Source: Pseudotabrizicola formosa
Lineage (GTDB): Bacteria > Pseudomonadota > Alphaproteobacteria > Rhodobacterales > Rhodobacteraceae
DNA: 58,842 nt
Direction: 5' to 3'
Assembly (NCBI RefSeq): GCF_002900965.1
Contig: NZ_PJOM01000008.1
Location: 1 to 58,842 of the forward strand
The notes under the pieces are model-generated. The model was not told the DNA's origin, ran no database searches, and saw nothing but the letters and a program-made list of their open reading frames with translations. Below, piece after piece: positions 7,510-15,692 of the stretch. The position numbers and the translations under genes are program-made. Positions within the stretch are counted from its first letter, which is position 1. Each line of letters starts with the position of its first letter.

Positions 7510-8304
7510 TCAGGGCTCTTCAGGCGGAGGGGTGGAGATGAACCGCAGGCCATCGGCGGCAAGGCGGGCGGCGGTCAGACAGCCCGTCTGCCAGGCCCCG
7601 GTATCCACCGCGATCCGGCCGGTGCGGGCCTCCGGGGTGCGGGTGATCACATGACCATGCGCCACCCAGAGCCCGTCGCGGCGCGGGCGGGTCAGGAAGG
7701 CGCGATGCCCCCAGAGCAGGCTGGTGTCCGACTGGGCCTCCATCGGACTGTCGGGGTCTGCGCCGGCATGGGTGATGACCAGCGGCCCGTCTTGCCAGAT
7801 CAGCGGCCGCGCCCGGATCCAGTCCTGCAAGCCCTCGGGCAAGGCCGCCAGAAGATCATCGCGCAGCGCCACAAGCGCGCTGTCGGCGGTGCTGTCCGGC
7901 GGGCGGCGGTGCGGCGACAGGCCAAAGCTTTCCAGGGTCGCCTCCCCGCCATGCGACAGCCAGTGCGGCCCCTGTGTCACCGGGTCATCCAGAAAATCCA
8001 GCATCATGCGTTCATGATTGCCCATCAGGCAGTCCACCGCGGCAAAGGGCGCGGGGGCGTCACACCAGTCACGCACACAGGCCAGAACCCCGGCGCTGTC
8101 CGGTCCGCGGTCGATCAGATCGCCGACCAGGATCACCCGGGTCCGGCCCAGATGGGGGGCGCAGCACAGCTGCCGGACCAGAGTATCCAAAAGATCAGAC
8201 CGGCCGTGAATGTCCCCGATGATGCAGATCGGGTCTTTCGGGGCAGGCAGGTCGGGATAGGGGGGCTGCGGCCTGAGCCGCTTCAGAAAACGCGAGATCG
8301 CCAT
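7510..8304 (-). CDS. PPP-family metallophosphoesterase
   Basis: The 264-residue protein has the three signature blocks of the PPP phosphatase/diadenosine tetraphosphatase superfamily: GDIHG (30-34), GDLIDRG (61-67) and GNHE (95-98). Later His motifs are THAGADPDS and VAHGHVIT, which complete the di-metal centre. It is cytoplasmic, with no signal peptide. Bacterial relatives dephosphorylate Ser/Thr/Tyr proteins or cleave ApnA nucleotides, and sequence alone does not decide which. It sits between the acyltransferase and a GT4 gene, within reach of two parS-like sites. A role in controlling EPS synthesis is possible but unproven. Confidence 0.85.
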   Translation of the reverse strand: MAISRFLKRLRPQPPYPDLPAPKDPICIIGDIHGRSDLLDTLVRQLCCAPHLGRTRVILVGDLIDRGPDSAGVLACVRDWCDAPAPFAAVDCLMGNHERMMLDFLDDPVTQGPHWLSHGGEATLESFGLSPHRRPPDSTADSALVALRDDLLAALPEGLQDWIRARPLIWQDGPLVITHAGADPDSPMEAQSDTSLLWGHRAFLTRPRRDGLWVAHGHVITRTPEARTGRIAVDTGAWQTGCLTAARLAADGLRFISTPPPEEP

Positions 8305-8319
8305 GCCTGCTCCATGCGA

Positions 8320-8469
8320 TCAGAACCCCACCCGGGCCCGGGGCAGCCGCAGGGGCCGCAGCTGTGCCAGCCCCCCGACCAGCTCTTTGGCCAGCTCTTT
8401 GGCCAGACAGGCCAAGGCAAGACCGGCCAGGGCAAGACGCCGCAACACCGTATTTTGCATATCAGACAT
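8320..8469 (-). CDS. Small hypothetical protein, 49 aa
   Basis: The ATG at 8469 lies 9 bases after AGGAG, and the frame ends with TGA at 8320, 15 bp before the phosphatase gene on the same strand. The product (MSDMQNTVLRRLALAGLALA...) has a basic N-terminus, a short hydrophobic stretch and an AKELAKELVGG helix. That helix comes from a 12-bp tandem repeat. The C-terminus is Arg/Pro-rich. It may be a small membrane-associated protein co-transcribed with the phosphatase gene. I do not recognise it. Confidence 0.45.
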   Translation of the reverse strand: MSDMQNTVLRRLALAGLALACLAKELAKELVGGLAQLRPLRLPRARVGF

Positions 8470-8684
8470 CCCCCTGTCTCCTGCGCTGCTTTATGCGCCG
8501 CCCCGGAACAGGCCAGCTGAATTGTAAGGCACCGACCCGGCCTGAAGGTTACGCTTGTGACATCAGATTGAAGATATAGGCGTTTGCGGCAGGGCAAGGG
8601 GAATAATCTTTTCATGCTGCGCGTCTTTGGATATGGCTACCGAATAAAACAGTGATTTCACAGTGATGGTTGAACAGGACCCCA

Positions 8685-9896
8685 ATGCAATTCAAACCCC
8701 CCCGCCGCGTTCTGATCGTTGTCGAGAATCTGCCTGTTCCGCTTGACCGCCGCGTCTGGCTGGAGGCAACCTCGCTGACAGAAGCGGGCTATCAGGTGTC
8801 GGTCATCTGTCCGATGGGCCGGGGCTGGACCAAGGCCCGGGAAGAGATCGACGGCGTCCAGATCTACCGCTATCCCGAACCGGTCGAGGCGCATTCCGGG
8901 GCCGTGGCCTATGCGAAGGAATATCTGCATGCGCTGTGGCACATGTTCCGGCTGGCCCGGGTGGTGCGGCGCGAACAGGGGTTCGATGTGATCCATGGCT
9001 GCAACCCGCCCGATCTGATCTTTCTGCTGGGCCTGCGCTACCGGATGTCAGGCGTGCGCTATCTGTTTGACCATCACGATGTCTGCCCCGAGCTGTTCGA
9101 GGCCAAGTTCAACAAGCGTGGCCTGCTCTACAAGGTGATGCTGATCTGGGAACGGCTGACCTTTGCCGTGGCCGATGTGTCGATGGCCACCAATGAAAGC
9201 TTTTGCCAGATTGCGATCCGGCGCGGCAAGATGGCGCCCGAAGATGTCTTCGTGATCCGCTCGGCCCCCAAGGTTGAAACCTTCCTGCCCGGCCCTGGCA
9301 ACCGTGACTATCGCCGCGGAGCCGCCACGGTGATGGGCTATGTCGGGGTCATTGGCCAGCAGGAAGGCATGGATCTGCTGGTGCAGGCGGCCGAGCACCT
9401 GATCCGCAAGCTCGACAAGCGCGATGTGCATTTCGTCATCGTGGGCTTTGGCCCGACGCTGGAAGAGGTGAAGGCCGATGTGGCGGGCCGCGGGTTGGAG
9501 CGGTATTTCACCTTTACCGGGGCGCTGTTTGGCGATGACATGCTGGCCGCGCTGAACGCGGTCGATATCGGGGTCTCGCCCGACCCCAAGAATGCGATGA
9601 ACGACATTTCCACCATGAACAAGGTCATGGAATACATGACCCTGGAAAAGCCGGTGGTGCAGTTTGACCTCACCGAAGGCCGCGCCTCGGCGGGCGATGC
9701 CTCGCTTTACGCCCGCGCCAATGATCCGGTGGATTTTGCGACAAAAATCGCCTGGCTGATCGACCACAAGGAAGAGGCGCGGCAGATGGGGCTGATGGGG
9801 CGGCAGCGCGTGCTGGAGACCCTGTCCTGGCAACATTCGGTGCCAAAGCTTCTGGCGGCCTATGCGCGGGTGTTTGACAAGCGCGGTCAGGCCTGA
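8685..9896 (+). CDS. GT4-family glycosyltransferase
   Basis: The product is a 403-residue GT-B fold glycosyltransferase. The N-terminal Rossmann half opens RRVLIVVENLPVPLDRRVWL and includes VICPMGRGW and DVIHGCNPPDL. The C-terminal nucleotide-binding half has GYVGVIGQQEGMDLLVQA and ends with VDIGVSPDPKNAMNDIST and the NKVMEYMTLEKPVV block, the usual E-x7-E region of GT4. Such enzymes add a sugar to the lipid-linked repeat unit on the cytoplasmic face. ATG at 8685 (after AGGA) is preferred over an in-frame TTG at 8670. It converges with the protease-parB operon. Confidence 0.88.
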   Translation: MQFKPPRRVLIVVENLPVPLDRRVWLEATSLTEAGYQVSVICPMGRGWTKAREEIDGVQIYRYPEPVEAHSGAVAYAKEYLHALWHMFRLARVVRREQGFDVIHGCNPPDLIFLLGLRYRMSGVRYLFDHHDVCPELFEAKFNKRGLLYKVMLIWERLTFAVADVSMATNESFCQIAIRRGKMAPEDVFVIRSAPKVETFLPGPGNRDYRRGAATVMGYVGVIGQQEGMDLLVQAAEHLIRKLDKRDVHFVIVGFGPTLEEVKADVAGRGLERYFTFTGALFGDDMLAALNAVDIGVSPDPKNAMNDISTMNKVMEYMTLEKPVVQFDLTEGRASAGDASLYARANDPVDFATKIAWLIDHKEEARQMGLMGRQRVLETLSWQHSVPKLLAAYARVFDKRGQA

Positions 9897-9905
9897 ACCC
9901 TGCCG

Positions 9906-10661
9906 CTATTGTTTCGCGCGCGAAACATTTGCCGCCGTCACCCGGTCGCGCAGCCAGTCGGGCAACAGCACGGCCCAGGACCGGATCTCACCGCGGCCCG
10001 CAGCGGTGGCCGCCACCATCACGGCAGAGACCGACCCACCGCCCTCGGCGGACAACAGCACCGGTGCCCCGGAATTGCCCGATACCGCCGGGCAATCAAG
10101 CCCCAAGAGACCCGGCACCACCCCGACCAGACGACAGGTCACCTTGTCGCCCAGCTGATCCGGGGTCTGACGGTCGAAGGCAAACAGCTCAAACACCGTG
10201 CCCAAGGGCGGCAGACGGCCAGGCGCGGTCAGCGCAAGTGGCGCCACCTGATCCGGCATCACCAGCCGATTCAGCCGGATCAGAGCCACATCTGAGGCCA
10301 AAGCGGCCAGTCCGGGGCCGTCGGGCGCGTCGATCACCAGCACCTCGACGCCATGGCGCAGGTCAAAAAAGCGCCGGTCTGCGGGGCCAAGGCTGCGCCC
10401 GTCCACATCCTTGCGCCAGCCAAAATGAAACCGGAGGCGGGTCGGGTCCTTGACCGCGCCGCGCACGCAATGCGCCGCCGTCAGCACCAGATCGGCCGCC
10501 ACCAGCGCGCCGGTGCAAATGCCGGATCCGGGCTGCACACTGGCCCCCTGGCTGATCCGGCCCAGGCCGGGCGGCGGGGTCTGTGCCGCCACCGGGGCCG
10601 CCAGAAGCCCGAGGCACCAGGCCAGGCCCATCACCGCAGCCCTGACCCCTGCCCTAGCCAT
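9906..10661 (-). CDS. Secreted trypsin-like serine protease
   Basis: The 251-residue S1-family protein starts with a signal peptide (MARAGVRAAVMGLAWCLGLL...VAAQ). The catalytic triad is visible as His64 (LTAAHC), Asp124 (SDVALIRL) and Ser197 (GNSGAP). Cys190 and Cys177 probably pair near the active site. It acts in the periplasm or outside the cell. Its ATG at 10661 overlaps the parB stop by 8 bp, so a secreted protease is translationally coupled to a partition gene, which is odd. Its last codons run through the second parS-like palindrome (AANVSRAKQ). The possible targets and any link to the exosortase substrates are unknown. Confidence 0.85.
   Translation of the reverse strand: MARAGVRAAVMGLAWCLGLLAAPVAAQTPPPGLGRISQGASVQPGSGICTGALVAADLVLTAAHCVRGAVKDPTRLRFHFGWRKDVDGRSLGPADRRFFDLRHGVEVLVIDAPDGPGLAALASDVALIRLNRLVMPDQVAPLALTAPGRLPPLGTVFELFAFDRQTPDQLGDKVTCRLVGVVPGLLGLDCPAVSGNSGAPVLLSAEGGGSVSAVMVAATAAGRGEIRSWAVLLPDWLRDRVTAANVSRAKQ
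9910..9927. promoter_or_regulatory. parS-like palindrome, copy 2
   Basis: TGTTTCGCGCGCGAAACA is an 18-bp perfect palindrome. The next base pair outward breaks symmetry, unlike in copies 1 and 3. It lies inside the last codons of the protease gene, between two convergent genes. Confidence 0.65.
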
Positions 10662-11688
10662 GTGCGGCCAGCCAGCGTTCCAGCGCATCGCGGAAATCCG
10701 GGTCGACCCTTGGGCCAGACAAGGTGAGCACCGGGCGCGACCAGCCGCCCGACACTTCCAGAAACACCCCGGGCCGCATCTCCTTGACCGAAGGGGGCAG
10801 AACGCGGGGTTTCGCCGGTTCAGAGCCGGTTTTGCGCGACACAAAGGCTGCAAGCCGCGCCTGTTCGCCTGCCGGATCCGGGGCCGGGTCGGCGGCAAGG
10901 CCTTCGACCAGCGCCTGTGCCTCTGCCGGGCGCTGGTCCAGCGCCTGCGCCAGCGCCAGGCCCAGCCGTTCCGGCAGGGCGGCCGGGAAGCGCAGCACCT
11001 CATCCAGCAGCCGGTACAGCGACACAAAGCTGCCGATCTTGGACCGGCGCGACCGGCTGGCCGAGGCAAACAGCCGTTGCAGAGCCTGTTTTTCGGTCTC
11101 GAACACACCGGCATCCACGGCGCGCGCGGCAATGCGGGCGCGTTCGTAATAGGACAGGCCGAGGCGGATCTCGTTTTCCTCGACCATCGCGACATAGGCC
11201 TCCTGCGCACTGCCCGGCTGGCGCAACAGGGCCTGCACTTCGGCAAAGCGCGGCTCGCCGGTCTCGGCAAACAGCCGTGTCAGAGCCTGAATCCGCCGCC
11301 AGCCGGAAATCAGCCCAAACCGCCCCGAGGACAGTTCGACCACCTCGACCGGCGTGCGCTGGCCATGGCTGCGCAAAGAGGTCATCAGGGGCGCAAGTTC
11401 CTCTTCATCAAGGCCGATGCGGTCGCGCATCAGGTGGTCACAATCGATCTGGTCCAGCGCAAGGCGCAGCACCAGCCGCCCTTCGGCCCTGGCCCGCGCC
11501 ATCGCATCCGACAGCTCGGTCAGCGCGGCCTGCGCCGAGGCTTCGGCCACCACCTGCGCGATCGGGGCTGGCGCGCCAAGGCCGGGGCGCAGAAAGGCCT
11601 TGATCTCCAGCGGGCCGTTTTGCGCCCTATCAGAGCCGCTGTCCTCGGCCAGAAACGGGGAAGATGTCAGACGTCTGCGCTTTGCCAT
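10654..11688 (-). CDS. parB: ParB-family partition protein
   Basis: This 344-residue protein carries the ParB/Spo0J N-terminal block (SLRSHGQRTPVEVVEL then GRFGLISGWRRIQALTRLF), corresponding to the G-x-x-x-P and GERR-type motifs of the CTP-binding domain. A helix-turn-helix region follows (NEIRLGLSYYERARIAARAV ... SRSRRSKIGSFVSLYRLLDE). It would bind centromere sites and spread with CTP. ATG at 11688 follows CGGAG; the extra 13 in-frame codons upstream lack a ribosome site. It is encoded downstream of parA with a gap of about 160 bp that contains a parS-like palindrome. The protease gene is coupled to its stop. Confidence 0.85.
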   Translation of the reverse strand: MAKRRRLTSSPFLAEDSGSDRAQNGPLEIKAFLRPGLGAPAPIAQVVAEASAQAALTELSDAMARARAEGRLVLRLALDQIDCDHLMRDRIGLDEEELAPLMTSLRSHGQRTPVEVVELSSGRFGLISGWRRIQALTRLFAETGEPRFAEVQALLRQPGSAQEAYVAMVEENEIRLGLSYYERARIAARAVDAGVFETEKQALQRLFASASRSRRSKIGSFVSLYRLLDEVLRFPAALPERLGLALAQALDQRPAEAQALVEGLAADPAPDPAGEQARLAAFVSRKTGSEPAKPRVLPPSVKEMRPGVFLEVSGGWSRPVLTLSGPRVDPDFRDALERWLAAHG

Positions 11689-11795
11689 GGGCAATCTCCG
11701 GAATGTGCTGCGCCAGTCTTTGCGCAAATCTTCTGGCCAGTCTGTGCGGCGATCCTTGCCATTCTGTCAGGCCAGCGTGCGGTGGCAAGGCTCGG

Positions 11796-11815
11796 ATGTT
11801 TCGCGCGCGAAACAT
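11796..11815. promoter_or_regulatory. parS-like palindrome, copy 3
   Basis: This is the same perfect 20-bp palindrome as at 7376-7395, in the gap between parA and parB. All three copies are followed by TT beyond the core (GAAACATTT). A site just upstream of parB also fits autoregulation by ParB. Confidence 0.7.
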
Positions 11816-11849
11816 TTGACACCTGCCCCGGTCCTTCTGCCGCCGCCCC

Positions 11850-13256
11850 TCACTCTGCCGCGGCCCTGTCGCGGGCCAGCTCGTCGCGGCGCCAGATGCC
11901 GTAGAGCAGTTTCTTGAACTCGGCCCAGGTGGCGTCAAAGGTTTCGCGCCCGCGGATATAGGTGTCGCGGTTGAAGTCGCGGTAATCGGCCTCATAGATG
12001 CCGTTCACCTGTTCCCCCGCCTGCCCGATCAGCGCGGTGAATTCCTGCCGCTGTGGCGCCATGGCCCGGCCCATATAGGCCTGCATGAAGGCGGCAAGCT
12101 CGGCCTGCTGGCTGCTGTCATAGCGGGTGATGACGGTGCGCACCGCATCCCATTCAAAGGCCAGTTCGGGACGGCCAAGCGCGCGGGCGGCGATGTTCTC
12201 GCCTTCTTCGATGCTGGCAAAGGTCGAATGCAGCATGTCGAAGAACCGCCCCGTCGAATCGAATTCAAGGAAGGACGCGCCAAGCGGCACCAGAAGGATA
12301 TCGGCGGCGGCCAGACCGTTGATGGTCAGGTAGCCAAGGGCAGGGGGGGTATCAAGGAAGATCAGGTCATAACGGTCCAGGATGCCACTGTCGGCCAGGG
12401 TATCCGACAGCGCATCCCACAGCTTCCAGCCCCGCGCCTGCATGCGCCAGACCGGAATCTGGAACTCGGCCCAATAGAGGTTCAGCTGGCTGCCGATCAG
12501 GTCGATATTGGGCCAATGGGTTTTCTGGATGATCTGATCCGGGGTGATCTTCAGGGCTTCGGTCAGGGTGGCATCCAAGGGGTGCGGTGCATCGCCCCGG
12601 TCGGCCCGGGCGCGGTTCTCGGCTTGCAGGTGGCGGGCGTAATGGCCGGCGATCAGCGGAAAGGCGGTCTGCCATTCATCGGCGACGCGCCCGCCAAAGA
12701 TCGAGGTCATCGAGCCTTGCGCATCCAGATCGATCACCAGCACCCGGTAGCCATCCAGCGCCGCCGACATCGCCAGATGCGCACAGGTTGAGGTCTTGCC
12801 GACCCCGCCCTTGAAATTGGCCACCGCCACCATCTTGGCGGGCAGGCTGGCGGGGCGGTAGGGCAGATACTCCTTGGCTTTTGACCCCTCAGCCGCAAAG
12901 AAGGCGCGCAGACGCAGCACCTCATCCAGCGTGAACCATTTCGCGCCGCCTTCGGTTTCCGACCGGCCCTGCGGCAGGGCCGGATTGGCCTTCAGCACCC
13001 GGCGGAAATGCCCCTGCGCCACCGGGATCAGATAGCGGCAGATCTCCCAGGTGGAAAACTGCCGCAGGGTCTTGTGCCCGGCTTCGGTCATGCCGCGCGC
13101 TGCCAGCTCATCCCGGCCCTTGCCGGCCCGGTCTGCGATCTGGGCCAGATCCTGGGTGCTGACCGTGGACCCAAGCGCTGCCATCGCCGTATCGGGCGAC
13201 AGGTTGAAATAGGGCGGAAGATCGGGGGATGGGTCGCGGCTCGATTCGCGGGCCAT
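11850..13256 (-). CDS. parA: ParA-family partition ATPase
   Basis: The product is a 468-residue long-type ParA. Residues 60-125 form a MerR-like winged helix (TLRQFSTWEICRYL ... FTLDEVLRLRAFF) of the kind that lets P1/RepA-type ParA repress its own promoter. The ATPase domain follows with a deviant Walker A, KGGVGKTST (149-157), a switch-like VIDLDAQGS and Walker B LIFLDTPP. ATG at 13256 follows ATGAGG; an in-frame ATG at 13307 would add 17 residues but lacks a ribosome site. The gene is divergent from repA across the origin, the usual arrangement in RepA-type plasmids of Rhodobacteraceae. Confidence 0.92.
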   Translation of the reverse strand: MARESSRDPSPDLPPYFNLSPDTAMAALGSTVSTQDLAQIADRAGKGRDELAARGMTEAGHKTLRQFSTWEICRYLIPVAQGHFRRVLKANPALPQGRSETEGGAKWFTLDEVLRLRAFFAAEGSKAKEYLPYRPASLPAKMVAVANFKGGVGKTSTCAHLAMSAALDGYRVLVIDLDAQGSMTSIFGGRVADEWQTAFPLIAGHYARHLQAENRARADRGDAPHPLDATLTEALKITPDQIIQKTHWPNIDLIGSQLNLYWAEFQIPVWRMQARGWKLWDALSDTLADSGILDRYDLIFLDTPPALGYLTINGLAAADILLVPLGASFLEFDSTGRFFDMLHSTFASIEEGENIAARALGRPELAFEWDAVRTVITRYDSSQQAELAAFMQAYMGRAMAPQRQEFTALIGQAGEQVNGIYEADYRDFNRDTYIRGRETFDATWAEFKKLLYGIWRRDELARDRAAAE

Positions 13257-13518
13257 GGCTGCCTCATATGCGTTGTTTTCAGCAATATACACAAAAACAC
13301 CGCACATGAAAGAAAAGGTGCTACCTATCCAGAAGTTCTATATTTTCCCTAGCATTATCAACATCTTGTTGGAGGTGCGTCGTCGCTTGGGCAGCGGGGC
13401 GCGAGTCACAGGACCAAGGGAGTTTTGTTAAATATGTGTTATTTCAATAGTTATGTGTCGACCTGGATTTTCAAGCCTATGATTCTGAAGGATAAAAATG
13501 CCACACTGGCACAGGGGG

Positions 13519-13585
13519 CGACTCTGAAACCCCGATCAGGCGATTCCGGAACCCCGAAGCGCCGACTCTGAAACCCCGATCAGGC
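13519..13585. repeat. Iterons: three direct repeats at 22-bp spacing
   Basis: CGACTCTGAAACCCCGATCA plus GGC occurs exactly at 13519-13541 and 13563-13585. A degenerate copy (CGATTCCGGAACCCCGAAGC) sits between them at 13541-13562. The 22-bp period is two helical turns, as expected for an initiator bound side by side. Confidence 0.75.
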
Positions 13586-13613
13586 CAAATTTCTGCTTGG
13601 TGCTGTGCGGGTC

Positions 13614-13622
13614 TGTGGATAA
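13614..13622 (-). promoter_or_regulatory. DnaA box
   Basis: TGTGGATAA is the reverse complement of the consensus DnaA box TTATCCACA, with no mismatch. It lies 28 bp downstream of the last iteron and about 105 bp before the repA start. A second perfect copy at 35514-35522 is far from the origin and probably incidental. Confidence 0.7.
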
Positions 13623-13728
13623 GTTGGGTGTTAATGAAACCACGAAGTTTCGATGGGCCCCGCAACAGGGGTGCCAGGCCGGCAGATCGAAGGATCGCAA
13701 CCGGCCGGGCAAGGCAGAGGGCAGAGCA

Positions 13729-14745
13729 ATGGCGGCGGTATTGGCGGGGCAGGGCGGTTTGCTGCCTGACAGGGTGCAGGCCCGGGGCGGCGATTTCTTC
13801 GTCTGCGATTTTCTGGATGCGCTGCCCAAGGATGACATGGCCAGCATGGAACATCCGCTGTTCTCGCTCTCGACCCGGACCGATCTGCGCATCCTGTCCT
13901 ACAGCCACAATGGCATCGACATCACGGTCACGCCTTCGGTCCGGGGGCTGGCCACGCTGTTTGACAAGGACATCCTGATCTATTGCATCAGCCAGCTGAT
14001 GGCGGCGCTCAATGCCGGGCGCGAGGTGACGCGGCATCTGCGGCTGACCGCGCATGATCTGATGGTGGCCACCAACCGCGAAACCTCTGGCGACGGCTAT
14101 GCAAGGCTGCGCGAGGCCTTCGAGCGGCTGGCGGGCACAAGGATCACCACCAATATGGTGACGGGGGGGCAGGAGGTCACCACCGGCTTTGGCCTCATTG
14201 AGAGCTGGCAGATCGTGCGGGCCACCAAGGGCGGGCGCATGGTGCAGGTGGCGGTCACGCTGTCGGACTGGCTGTTCCGCGCGGTGCTGTCGAAATCGGT
14301 GCTGACGCTGAGCCGCGATTACTTCCGCCTGCGCAAGCCGCTGGAGCGCCGGGTCTATGAGCTGGCCCGCAAGCATTGCGGCCGGCAGGCCGAATGGCAC
14401 ATCAGCCTGGAGGTGCTGGCGCGCAAATCCGGCTCGGCCAGTCCGCTCAGGGTGTTTCGCAAGATGATGCGCGACATGATCGCGGCCGATCATCTGCCCG
14501 AGTATCATCTGGCCGAAGAGCCGGGCGATATCATTGCGGTGCGCCGCCGCGATATGGTGGTGGGGCCGGGGCAGGCGGGGCCGGTGCTGAAACTCGCCAC
14601 GCTCGAGTCCGCCCGCGCCCTGATGCCGGGCTGGGATATCTATGCGCTGGAAGCGGATTGGCGCGAAATCTGGCACCGCTCGGGCCGGCCAAAGCTGCGC
14701 AGCCCCGATGCGGCCTTTCTGGGCTGGCTGAAAAAGCGCGGATAA
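13729..14745 (+). CDS. repA: Plasmid replication initiator RepA (RPA family)
   Basis: This 338-residue protein belongs to the replication initiator protein A family. Recognisable blocks are HPLFSLSTRTDLRILSYSHN, ILIYCISQLMAALNAG, a winged-helix segment (ATNRETSGDGYARLREAFER) and RVYELARKHCGRQAEWHISL. It would bind the iterons and open the origin. ATG at 13729 is chosen because the longer frame (from 13597) would translate the DnaA box region and lacks coding bias. Roseobacters use RepABC, RepA, RepB and DnaA-like plasmid types; repA divergent from parAB fits the RepA type. The exact compatibility group cannot be told by eye. Confidence 0.88.
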   Translation: MAAVLAGQGGLLPDRVQARGGDFFVCDFLDALPKDDMASMEHPLFSLSTRTDLRILSYSHNGIDITVTPSVRGLATLFDKDILIYCISQLMAALNAGREVTRHLRLTAHDLMVATNRETSGDGYARLREAFERLAGTRITTNMVTGGQEVTTGFGLIESWQIVRATKGGRMVQVAVTLSDWLFRAVLSKSVLTLSRDYFRLRKPLERRVYELARKHCGRQAEWHISLEVLARKSGSASPLRVFRKMMRDMIAADHLPEYHLAEEPGDIIAVRRRDMVVGPGQAGPVLKLATLESARALMPGWDIYALEADWREIWHRSGRPKLRSPDAAFLGWLKKRG

Positions 14746-15002
14746 CGGGCGTGGCCTGGGGATTCGGGCGGTCCCGGCAGAGATCCTGTTTTTCGTTAAT
14801 GTTTTTGTTAATATTTTCGGGGATGGTTGCGCAAATGGAAACAGCAACCGGCGTCAAGGGCGGCGTATCGCTTAACGGATAGGCGAAACCGTGAAGCTTG
14901 TGTGAAATAAGCCGGGAATGTTTCCATTTCGGAGGATGGCAACTTGCGTCTGGATGCCGTCGTGTTACTTGAACAAAAGACCATCAACCTTAGGGTATAG
15001 TT

Positions 15003-15623
15003 ATGAAAAAGTTTCTTCTTTCCTGTCTTGCCGCGGCAAGCATTTCGGGGGCCGCGCATGCGGCGACCTATTCGGTTGATGTGACCGCCACGCCGTTCCG
15101 GGTTCCCGGTATGGCGGGTCTGCAGACCCGCGCAGTTGTTCTGTCACCTTCGGGACCGCAGAACTTCAACGGTGCCACCTACAGCTTTGACCTGACCAAT
15201 GCAGGTGACAGCGCTTCAATGAATATTTACGGTCTGGTGCATTACGACGGGCCGCTTGACCCTGATGATCTGATTCCGCGCCCAAGCACCGCCACCTTCG
15301 ACTTTGGTGGCACGATCGGCAGCCTCACCATTCTTGGTACAAGCTTTGGTGTTGCCGGCGCACCGGCAAGTGCCCTGGCGACCTTCATCAGCGGCATCAT
15401 CAGCATTGCCCCCGGGCTTGGCATTCAGATTACCCTTGCCGATACCGTGTTCGGGACTGATGGCACGAGCTTCGTTCAGGGTCGGGCGGGTATCGGTTTT
15501 GTGAAAGCAACCTTCGAACTGGTGGCTGTCCCGGTTCCGGCGGCCTTTCCGCTGAGCCTGACCGCGCTTGGCCTGATGGGTTTTGTGGCACAGCGCCGCA
15601 AGTCGCGCAAAACCGCCGCCTGA
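15003..15623 (+). CDS. VPLPA-CTERM-type exosortase substrate, 206 aa
   Basis: The protein has a signal peptide (MKKFLLSCLAAASISGAAHA), a mostly beta, Thr/Ser/Gly-rich middle, and a C-terminal tripartite sorting signal. That signal is VPVPAAFPLSLTALGLMGFV followed by the basic tail AQRRKSRKTAA. It is a variant of the VPLPA-CTERM tag recognised by exosortases in roseobacters. The exosortase at 38724 is the obvious partner. The start follows TTAGGG by about 9 bases. After cleavage it would be a surface or matrix protein of unknown role. It stands alone between repA and a bidirectional terminator. Confidence 0.82.
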   Translation: MKKFLLSCLAAASISGAAHAATYSVDVTATPFRVPGMAGLQTRAVVLSPSGPQNFNGATYSFDLTNAGDSASMNIYGLVHYDGPLDPDDLIPRPSTATFDFGGTIGSLTILGTSFGVAGAPASALATFISGIISIAPGLGIQITLADTVFGTDGTSFVQGRAGIGFVKATFELVAVPVPAAFPLSLTALGLMGFVAQRRKSRKTAA

Positions 15624-15647
15624 AGGTTCAGCTCTGACCACATGAAC

Positions 15648-15674
15648 AAGGCCCGGCATCACGCCGGGCCTTTT
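15648..15674. terminator. Bidirectional Rho-independent terminator
   Basis: AAGGCCCGGC and GCCGGGCCTT flank ATCAC to give a perfect 10-bp stem. TTTT follows on the plus strand and A/C-rich DNA precedes it. It separates the convergent VPLPA-CTERM gene and the GT2 gene. Confidence 0.85.
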
Positions 15675-15692
15675 GCGTTTCTGTTTTGGGGA

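Larger units (their letters stand above)
13257..13728. other. Plasmid replication origin region (oriV)
   Basis: This is the gap between divergent parA and repA. From left to right it holds AT-rich DNA (about 13300-13490, including TTTTGTTAAATATGTGTTAT), three 22-bp-spaced iterons (13519-13585) and a perfect DnaA box (13614-13622). These elements, next to an RPA-family initiator gene, make it the likely origin. The repA and parA promoters must also lie here. Confidence 0.75.
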
